A stretch of DNA of 64,000 nucleotides from Puffinus mauretanicus (taxonomy: Eukaryota; Chordata; Aves; Procellariiformes; Procellariidae). This document shows, in pieces, positions 13,536 through 20,700 of this stretch. Below the pieces are notes generated by a model that saw nothing but the letters and a program-made list of their open reading frames with translations, made no database searches and had not been told where the DNA came from. Position numbers and translations under genes: made by a program. The first letter of the stretch is position 1, and each line of letters opens with the position of its first letter. The stretch covers positions 2,248,501-2,312,500 of the forward strand of contig JAJKFH010002906.1 in the NCBI GenBank assembly GCA_023333565.1, given 5' to 3'.

Positions 13536-15163
13536 CTCCCTTTGAACATCCAGCCCAGCACCGGCAGTCGGGGTGCCAGGAGGAGCTGTGCTTCAGTACC
13601 AACCACTTCAGAAGCAGCTCGAATCCCTTCATATGCTGCCAATATCTCCTTCTCAGTTGGAGTGTAGCGGGCCTCGGATCCTCTGTATCCCCGACTCCAG
13701 AACCCTAAGGGTCGACCTCGAGTCTCCCCTGGTGCTTTCTGCCAGAGGCTCCAGGTAGGGCCATTCTCCCCGGCTGCGGTGTAGAGCACATTCCTTACAT
13801 CTTGTCCTGCCCGGACTGGCCCAAGGGCTACTGCATGAACTATCTCCTGTTTAATTTGTTCAAAGGCTTGTTGTTGCTCAGGGCCCCATTTGAAGTCGTT
13901 CTTCTTCCTGGTCACGTGATAGAGAGGGCTTACGATCTGACTGTAATTTGGAATATGCATTCTCCAAAAGCCCACAACGCCTAAGAAAGCTTGTGTTTCC
14001 TTTTTGCTAGTTGGTGGGGACATGGCTGTTATTTTGTTGATCACATCTGTTGGGATCTGACGACGTCCATCTTGCCATTTTATTCCTAAAAACTGGATCT
14101 CCTGTGCAGGTCCCTTGACCTTACTTTGTTTTATGGCAAAACCAGATTTCAGAAGGATTTGAATTATTTTCTTCCCTTTCTCAAAAACTTCCTCTGCTGT
14201 GTTGCCCCACACGATGATGTCATCAATGTATTGCAGGTGTTCTGGAGCCTCACCCTGTTCCAGTGCGGTGTGGATCAGTCCATGGCAAATGGTAGGGCTG
14301 TGTTTCCACCCCTGGGGCAGTCGGTTCCAGGTGTACTGGACGCCCCTCCAAGTGAAAGCAAACTGTGGCCTGCACTCTGCCGCCAAAGGGATGGAGAAGA
14401 AGGCATTAGCAATGTCAATTGTGGCGTACCACTTGGCTGCCTTTGACTCCAGTTCGTATTGAAGTTCTAGCATGTCCGGCACGGCAGCACTCAGTGGCGG
14501 CGTGACTTCGTTCAGGCCACGGTAGTCTACTGTTAGTCTCCACTCTCCATTAGACTTTCGCACTGGCCATATGGGACTGTTAAAGGGTGAGCGAGTCTTG
14601 CTGATCACTCCTTGGCTCTCCAGTCGACGAATCAGCTCATGGATGGGGATCAGAGAGTCTCGGTTGGTGCGGTATTGCCGCCGGTGCACTGTTGTGGTAG
14701 CGATTGGTACCTGCTGTTCTTCAACCCTCAGCAACCCCACAACAGAAGGGTCCTCCGAGAGACCAGGCAAGGTGGACAGCTGTTTAATTTCCTCCGTCTC
14801 CAGGGCAGCTATACCAAAAGCCCACCGGTACCCTTTTGGGTCCTTGAAATACCCTCTCCTGAGGTAGTCTATGCCAAGGATGCACGGAGCCTCTGGGCCA
14901 GTCACAATGGGGTGCTTCTGCCACTCATTCCCAGTCAGGCTCACTTCGGCCTCCAATACAGTTAACTCTTGGGATCCCCCTGTCACTCCAGAAATACAAA
15001 TGGGTTCTGCCCCTTTATAGTTTGATGGCATCAGGGTACACTGTGCACCGGTGTCTACGAGAGCCTTATACTCCTGTGGGTCTGATGTGCCAGGCCATCG
15101 AATCCACACAGTCCAGTAAACCCGGTTGTCCCTTTCCTCCACCTGGCTGGAGGCAGGGCCCCT
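13481..15163 (-). CDS. pol: Pol, first part: protease, reverse transcriptase, connection (ends at frameshift)
   Basis: Open from directly after the gag UAG to a TGA at 13483-13481. No ATG precedes the protease: the first in-frame candidate is a GTG at 15142, so expression as a Gag-Pol readthrough product is likely. Counting from that GTG, the aspartic protease active site is DTGAQ at 30-34 with CILGID at 87-92. RT has TIDIANAFFS (catalytic Asp 243), LPQG (275-278) and YIDD (305-308). A connection region with EARYTPTEKEILA follows. After about 13540 the frame is wrong and the last residues are out-of-frame translation. The break is equivalent to loss of one base in 13535-13540. All visible catalytic residues are present. 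Confidence 0.93.
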   Translation of the reverse strand, partial: RGPASSQVEERDNRVYWTVWIRWPGTSDPQEYKALVDTGAQCTLMPSNYKGAEPICISGVTGGSQELTVLEAEVSLTGNEWQKHPIVTGPEAPCILGIDYLRRGYFKDPKGYRWAFGIAALETEEIKQLSTLPGLSEDPSVVGLLRVEEQQVPIATTTVHRRQYRTNRDSLIPIHELIRRLESQGVISKTRSPFNSPIWPVRKSNGEWRLTVDYRGLNEVTPPLSAAVPDMLELQYELESKAAKWYATIDIANAFFSIPLAAECRPQFAFTWRGVQYTWNRLPQGWKHSPTICHGLIHTALEQGEAPEHLQYIDDIIVWGNTAEEVFEKGKKIIQILLKSGFAIKQSKVKGPAQEIQFLGIKWQDGRRQIPTDVINKITAMSPPTSKKETQAFLGVVGFWRMHIPNYSQIVSPLYHVTRKKNDFKWGPEQQQAFEQIKQEIVHAVALGPVRAGQDVRNVLYTAAGENGPTWSLWQKAPGETRGRPLGFWSRGYRGSEARYTPTEKEILAAYEGIRAASEVVGTEAQLLLAPRLPVLGWMFKGRSPLHIMQPMLRGVSGSH

Positions 15164-15166
15164 CTA
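15089..15166 (-). promoter_or_regulatory. Candidate gag UAG readthrough element (hairpin/pseudoknot)
   Basis: Gag ends in UAG at 15166-15164 and the pol frame continues open in the same phase. Ten bases after the UAG is a perfect 6-bp stem, CCTCCA/TGGAGG (15153-15148 with 15141-15136), with loop GCCAGG (15147-15142). The loop is exactly complementary to CCTGGC at 15094-15089, 41 nt further on, so an H-type pseudoknot is possible. Gammaretroviruses use a UAG followed by an 8-nt spacer and a pseudoknot for about 5% readthrough. The analogy is inference; the pairings are read directly. Confidence 0.5.
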
Positions 15167-17155
15167 GTTCTGGTCATAGTATCCATCTCTCACTGCGTGC
15201 AAACGTGAGTCAAGAATTTCTTCATTGTAATTACAATCCAAAGTAAGATCAGCCCTTCTACTCTGTCTGGGGAACTGTTCACTGGAAACTGGACCGTCGT
15301 GAGACAGGTTTTTCCTGACAACTGGAGCAGCATTTTTCCTGGGAGAACCCCCTTGTGTGATTGTTTTTCCTTGCAACTCACGTACACGTGCCTCTAGGAT
15401 GAAGGTAGGTTTTCCATCCCACTGCCTCATGTCCTCTCCGTGGTCACGCAGGTAAAACCACAGGGTGCCCCGTGGTGTGTACTTTCTATATCCTCTCTCT
15501 TGAGGAGAAAAACGCTGACTCCTAATGGCTGAGATACTGGTCCGTACAGGTGGAGAATAGGACATATCCTCTTTGAATTGCTGGAACTCCCGGGACAGTT
15601 TCTCCACAGCCGAGACAAGGGAGGAGGAGATAGTTTCTTCAAAATCCCGAAGTCTGCTAACCACCTCATCCACCGTTGGTGCTTCTTCCTCTTTCCAGGA
15701 CAGTACGGCCAACGAACTGGCATACGATGCTGGTGCGCTCCGTACCAACTTCCGCCACATGGGTCGGGTGCACTGGACGTCATCTGGATCTTTGGGTGTT
15801 TGGTTGTTGTCCAGGTCACTATAAACCACCTCTAGCACGCCTAGTTCTCTCAGGTACTGGATACCTCTCTCCATAGTGGTCCATTTGCCTAGGCGATATA
15901 TAACATCTTCCTTGAAGGGATACCTTTCCTTCACGCCTGACAGCAGTCGCCTCCAGAGGCTGAGGACCTGTGTCCCTTTTCCAATTGCTTTGTCAATACC
16001 TGCTTCCCTAGCAAGGGATCCCAGCTGTTTGGCCTCCTTCCCCTCTAATTCCAGGCTACTGGCCCCATTATCCCAGCATCGGAGCAGCCAGGTGACAATA
16101 TGCTCGCCTGGACGACGGCCGAAATCTTTCCGCATATCTCGCAACTCATTCAGGGATAAGGATCGGGTGGTTTCCGTCTCGTTTATGAGTTCTTCCTCTT
16201 CCTCCTCCCCTCCTCGTGATGGCCCTGCTTTTCCATCATCCCTTTCTAAACGACCTGACTTCCGCTTCCAAGATTTCTTCTTCTGTACAGGGGCGACAGA
16301 TACCAGCGACGGTTGGTCCTCTGGTTCAGCTGTAGTACCCGTCGCGAGGGTTTGGGTAGCTGCAGTGCCTGTCGCGGGGGTTGGAGTAATTGTAGTGACT
16401 GTTGTCGGGGTTTGAGTGGCTGCAGTGCTTGTCGCACTGGTTGGAGTAACTGCAGTGACTGTTGGCGGGGTCTGAGTAGCCATAGTGGTTGTTGTGGGGG
16501 TTGAAGTAGCCACGGTGCCTGTCGCAGGGGTTTGAGTAGCCACAGTGGTTGTCGTGCGGGTTGAAGTAGCTACAGTGCCTGTCATGGGGGTTTGAGTAGT
16601 CACTGTGTCTGTTGCTGGGGTTGATCTCTGGACAGTATTCCTGAATAGTTGTTTAACTCTAAACAAGGCCTGAACCACATTCAGAAGACATAGCAATATG
16701 AACATGCTCGTTTGAACATCCCAAGGATATTCAAAATTCTCGGGGAATATCGTGGACATCTTCATGAAGAGGATAGAAGAAAAAGGAGTTTCTGAAGATA
16801 TGGAAGGGAAGGTGAACAAGTGGGAGAAAGTGTCCCATCCTGTCTCCCCACTAAATTCATCCTCTGAGGTGAAGACGTAAGAAGTGTAATTATTAATAGT
16901 TTCCAAAAGATAGCTCCCGAAGAACAGGAATGATGGCAGTGCTGAGTACAGGCTCGTGACCAATAATTTTATCATAACATAAAGCCAGATCACACAGTAT
17001 AGCAAAGCAATGACCTTAATCCATTTCCCAGAGATGATCAACCCCACATACAAACTGATAATCAGCAGTATAGACAGCCAGTAAGGTGCTATATACCACA
17101 ACTCCAAAAACAGATCCAAAAACTCTGAGAGCAAATAAATCAACATTGTGAACAT
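15164..17155 (-). CDS. gag: Retroviral Gag with N-terminal membrane domain
   Basis: An intact 663-codon frame starting at ATG 17155-17153 and ending at UAG 15166-15164. Residues 1-85 are strongly hydrophobic, with likely membrane segments near 22-41, 46-70 and 73-85; another lies at about 150-163. Residues 178-276 are ten 10-residue Thr-rich repeats (pattern like ATQTPATGTV). A basic stretch (KKKSWKRKSGR, 292-302) and an acidic stretch (EEEEEEL, 317-323) follow. Residues about 325-480 (including GEHIVTWLLRCWDNGASSLEL) look like the capsid-type region of avian ERVL-like Gag. Residues 505-531 could form a coiled coil. There is no CCHC zinc knuckle; the C-terminal 120 residues are instead basic. 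In-frame UAG then pol suggests readthrough to Gag-Pol. I am sure it is Gag from position and the capsid-like region. The role of the membrane and Thr-rich parts is unknown. Confidence 0.88.
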   Translation of the reverse strand: MFTMLIYLLSEFLDLFLELWYIAPYWLSILLIISLYVGLIISGKWIKVIALLYCVIWLYVMIKLLVTSLYSALPSFLFFGSYLLETINNYTSYVFTSEDEFSGETGWDTFSHLFTFPSISSETPFSSILFMKMSTIFPENFEYPWDVQTSMFILLCLLNVVQALFRVKQLFRNTVQRSTPATDTVTTQTPMTGTVATSTRTTTTVATQTPATGTVATSTPTTTTMATQTPPTVTAVTPTSATSTAATQTPTTVTTITPTPATGTAATQTLATGTTAEPEDQPSLVSVAPVQKKKSWKRKSGRLERDDGKAGPSRGGEEEEEELINETETTRSLSLNELRDMRKDFGRRPGEHIVTWLLRCWDNGASSLELEGKEAKQLGSLAREAGIDKAIGKGTQVLSLWRRLLSGVKERYPFKEDVIYRLGKWTTMERGIQYLRELGVLEVVYSDLDNNQTPKDPDDVQCTRPMWRKLVRSAPASYASSLAVLSWKEEEAPTVDEVVSRLRDFEETISSSLVSAVEKLSREFQQFKEDMSYSPPVRTSISAIRSQRFSPQERGYRKYTPRGTLWFYLRDHGEDMRQWDGKPTFILEARVRELQGKTITQGGSPRKNAAPVVRKNLSHDGPVSSEQFPRQSRRADLTLDCNYNEEILDSRLHAVRDGYYDQN
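16328..16624 (-). repeat. 30-bp coding minisatellite in gag (Thr-rich, ~10 units)
   Basis: Ten roughly 30-bp units in tandem keep the gag frame and encode Gag residues 178-276, alternating forms such as VATQTPATGT and VATSTPTTTT. The composition (Thr, Pro, Ala, Val) resembles a mucin-like O-glycosylation stalk. It is an imperfect array, so slippage or unequal exchange probably changes its length between copies. Confidence 0.85.
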
Positions 17156-17241
17156 CGAGTACTAAACTGATATAATGAATGCTTATAACAAATTTGTTTT
17201 AACCCGTTCGGGTCAGATGTGTCGTTATCTCAACCCTTCGA

Positions 17242-17259
17242 GCCCCACGTTGGGCGCCA
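17242..17259 (-). other. Primer-binding site, tRNA-Lys1,2 type
   Basis: Read on the minus strand the site is TGGCGCCCAACGTGGGGC, which is the sequence I know as the tRNA-Lys1,2 primer-binding site of Mason-Pfizer-type betaretroviruses. It lies 9 nt downstream of the 5' LTR end, a longer spacer than the usual few bases. An 86-nt leader then leads to the gag ATG. The leader contains a short ACCC-GAAC-GGGT stem-loop near 17202-17213, whose role is unknown. Confidence 0.9.
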
Positions 17260-17268
17260 AAAAAGGAC

Positions 17269-17787
17269 TGTCGTGGTTTAACCTGGCAGGCAGCCAAATA
17301 CCACGCAGCCGCTCACTCACTCCCCCCACCCCCAGCGGGACGGGGAGAGAATCGGAAGGGTAAGAGTGAGGAAAACTCGTGAGGTTGAGATAAAGACAGT
17401 TTAATAGAACGGGAAAAAAAGGGAAAATAATAATGATAATGATAAAATATACAAATGAGTGATGCACAATGCAATTGCTCACCACCCGCGCTGACCGATA
17501 ACCAAGTAGCGATCGGTACTTCCTGGATCACGCCTACCCTTCATATACTGAGCATGACGTCACATGGTATGGAATACCCCATTAGCCAGCTGGGCTGGCT
17601 GTCCTGATTATGTTCCCTCCCATCTTGTGTACCTAGCTCAGTCAGTAGGCACGGGAGCTGTCCTTGGACTAGGAGGGCACTTAGCAACAACTGAAAACAT
17701 CAGTGTGTTATCAACATTCTCCTCATACTAAATCCAAAACACAGCACTAGGAAGAAATTTAACCCTATCCCAGCTGAAACCAGGACA
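17269..17787 (-). repeat. 5' LTR of the provirus
   Basis: The 519-bp LTR begins TGTCCTGGTTTCAGCTGGGA on the element's strand and ends AAACCACGACA, with TG...CA termini and an imperfect inverted repeat. It matches the copy at 11020-11533 almost throughout. Visible U3 signals are a full palindromic CRE (TGACGTCA, 17555-17562) and a TATA-like TATATG (17547-17542) just downstream. An ATTAAA polyadenylation signal lies at 17405-17400. The two copies differ by about 4-6 substitutions plus one 1-nt and one 4-nt indel. The family name is from memory, not from a search. Confidence 0.95.
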
Positions 17788-20700
17788 TTTCTGACAAATA
17801 TTTTAATACATATTGAAAGGAAACTTCTGAGTGTTTCTTTGCTGTTCATAGCAATCTTCCTTCAGAATGGGAGTTACAGGGTAAATTTACTTCTTGCAAG
17901 ACTGTGCAAGTAGTGCTTTCACTGTGATTTAACATGATTTACTCTTGCTTCAGTGAACAGAACATTTATATAGTTCCAAAATATGATTATTAATAGGTTT
18001 GTTCCAAACATGCTATAATATGATTAAGGTGATGCATATGATACAACGTGATTCTTCTGACAAAGTAAATTTGACTGAAGAGTCAGATATGGATTACAAA
18101 TTTCAGTGCTGATCTGAGTTCTGGTATTTAGGGATTTTTCCTAGGAATATTGTACTGATCTTCACTTCTTCAAAGAGAATATCAAAGTGCTTCATTCAAA
18201 TGTAAAGCCATTGTAAGAGGAATGTAAATTCACAGAACTCTTAATGCAAATAAGAAGCCAAAATAATGTGCTTAACATTTTCCAAGTTTTTGTCTGACCT
18301 TTTACTGATCATTCTCTATCATTCGTTAGATTTCATTAGATCCCACATCAGATGCAAAATGTTTTATTAATGACATATCTAGGTGCTGTTCTTGATTTGG
18401 GATATTCAAGTAATTTTTCATAGGTTGTCTGAATATTCAACAAAGTATGCAGTGCACAAGAGCTGTGAATTCACAAGGAAGTTACTGAAATTCATATGCA
18501 GAGCATCACACCATTATTTCTAAAGCGGTTGGAAAACTATTTCTTTTCCCATTCTGGTCCCAGATAATTCTCAATATTTGATACTGTGTTTGTCCTTTTA
18601 TCCATCACTGAGTTTCCAAGGAAAGGATTCCTCACCATCCGGCATCCTCTCCCCATACCTGGGAGCAGAAAGGTAATGTTTGCAGTCTCTCATCTTCTGA
18701 TTTTCCCTCCATAACAGCAACCATTTCTTGGTGCAAAATAATAGTGTTTCTGGGGGAGCTGAAATGGAACAGGAATACAAGATGAGGAATGGCTAATGAA
18801 TATGGCTCAGAAAGTGTCTTAAAAACAAAATAAATGGTCTGGGAGGTAGAAAAATGAGGATCCCCATGCCTGTTTTTTGGTTTCTTTGATTTTTTTCTTT
18901 TAAATCTTCTTCTAGGAAAGATCATTCTCTGCTTCTGATTTATGACTCCCTGCTTTCATTGGAACATCTCTGTGATAGAATTAGAATAGTGTGAAAGATT
19001 CTTGTAAATTAAAAACCTTGAGTTCAACATACTGATAGATACTGCAATAAAGTTAATGTTTGTTCCATTTCTGGATCTACTGTAGAAAAGTATAATTGTC
19101 TGTGTTGGCCTTAACATTTCTGGTTTTCATCATTCAGCTTATTTTGTTTACACCAAACAACAGAACTAATACAGTTGCCAGAAAAGCAGCTTGAAAGCAT
19201 TTGCATTTGAATAGATAATAGTTTGGTCTTTCAGGATCAAAAATTGAGGATTATAAAATAACCTATCACCCAAATGGTTCTGCTAAATTACTGACCCTTA
19301 CAATCATTAATCACCTTGATATTTAAACAGGAAACTCTCAATAAAGAGAGACATTTCACACCTCTCAGGGTGATTGTTTCAAGATTACATTAGTCCAATG
19401 CACTTTATATTTGTTACGAATATGAAAAATAAGGTGAAAAACATGGACACTTCATTTCCAAATGAGTCTTCCTAATGTACCACATTCCTCAAAAAGAAGA
19501 GATAGTTAAAAGTGGTATATAAAAGATAGGAGAGTGTGACTGGGAGGACAAGATCACTCAGGTAGGATTCAATGATCTGAGTAGAAAAGGAGAGAATGAA
19601 AGGCATGATATGGAGGAAACATCTAGAAGAAAACCTCATGAGAGCAAAGATGGCAGTCAGTGCCAACTCCGTGCCAGTGAGAAATCTTCAGCTTAATATC
19701 TAATTAGAGTAAATCTAAACAGTACAATGAGTGCTGTGCCACGAAGGCATACCTGAGCTGACAAATTAGTTTGTTTAATGGAAGTAATACAGTCGAGTTA
19801 CCTTCACTCAGGCTAATAAATCTCATTACTCTGTAGAAGTTATTTGTCCCAGTGGAAAACTACAAAAATGCAGTTAGCCATAAGACAGTGCAAACACTTC
19901 TGTCAAAACAGGGAGGGGGACAGGGCAAGAGAAAAAGCATGAGTGAGTGAGGTGATCTAGAGGCCAAGGCAGGGTTGAGTGATTTCTTTTGACAGAATTA
20001 ACAGTTTAAGTTAGTTTTGCAATTACAGTCCCGGTATTAACGAGTGCAGAGGATAAGAGGTATTTTAGTACTGCAGGCACACTAGAGAGTATCCCATTTT
20101 ATTGGGTGGTAACAGTCATGTTCAGAAATTTGTTTCCTTAGCTGTTCTTTCACAGTGAGTTCACAGTTTTGTGGGGTTTTTTCCAGCATTCCTAATTGAC
20201 CCAACTTTATTTTTCTTATTAAAGGCAGCTTTGGCACAGAATTTCTTTATCTCAGCCATTTCAAATTCATTAGTAATTTAATTCTCCATCTCATTTATTA
20301 ATGGACTTACTTTATAGTGATACTGATTTTCCCCTGATACATTTACACAAGCCTATCTCATTCTCCTGCCATAACCTCATTAAGAGTGAGATAGTGCAGT
20401 TTGATTACAGACAATAAGTGGTACTTTTAAGCTTTCAGCCACTCTGTAAGTTAAGTTTATACTGTCAGTCAAGCACAGGTCTGTTCAAATTCAGACGTGT
20501 CATTGTTCATGATCAAGAACTAGCTCAGTTTCAGGCTTAGACCATATTCAAGAATACTCCCAAAGGGCAAAATTCAGTCATCTCATGGTATACTCAGCCA
20601 CTATGCTTTTTCTTCAATTTTCTGGACATAGTGAGAATGGAGCAGTTCAGTTCAGCAACTGGTACTTCCTAAGAATAATGTTACTTAGTAATTTAATCTA

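Larger units (their letters stand above)
11020..17787 (-). mobile_element. Env-less endogenous retrovirus (provirus), nearly intact
   Basis: This is a complete proviral layout on the minus strand: 5' LTR, Lys-type primer-binding site, gag, in-frame UAG, pol (PR-RT-RH-IN), non-coding tail, purine-rich tract and 3' LTR. No env-like reading frame follows integrase. The LTR ends (TGTCCTGGTTTC at the start, AAACCACGACA at the end, read on the element's strand) match an LTR family I recognise as abundant in birds and usually classed near ERVL. The HIPYHAPASGKIERYNG integrase stretch and YIDD RT box also suit a class III/ERVL-like pol. The Lys1,2 primer site is instead typical of class II viruses. 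Two facts indicate a recent insertion: only one frame break in pol, and about 1% LTR divergence. I see no target-site duplication: the left flank is CAAAAAG and the right flank is TTTCTGA. Confidence 0.95.

Noticed and set aside
13481..13560. Programmed -1 ribosomal frameshift in pol
   Set aside because: No slippery heptamer in the right phase, and the site lies inside the polyprotein rather than at a domain or gene junction where such shifts occur.
15876..16415. 179-codon plus-strand open frame
   Set aside because: It is antisense to the gag coding region and its repeats; no family likeness.
16328..16624. Regular repeats resembling a CRISPR array
   Set aside because: Units are contiguous, without spacers, and encode a repeat in Gag in a vertebrate genome.
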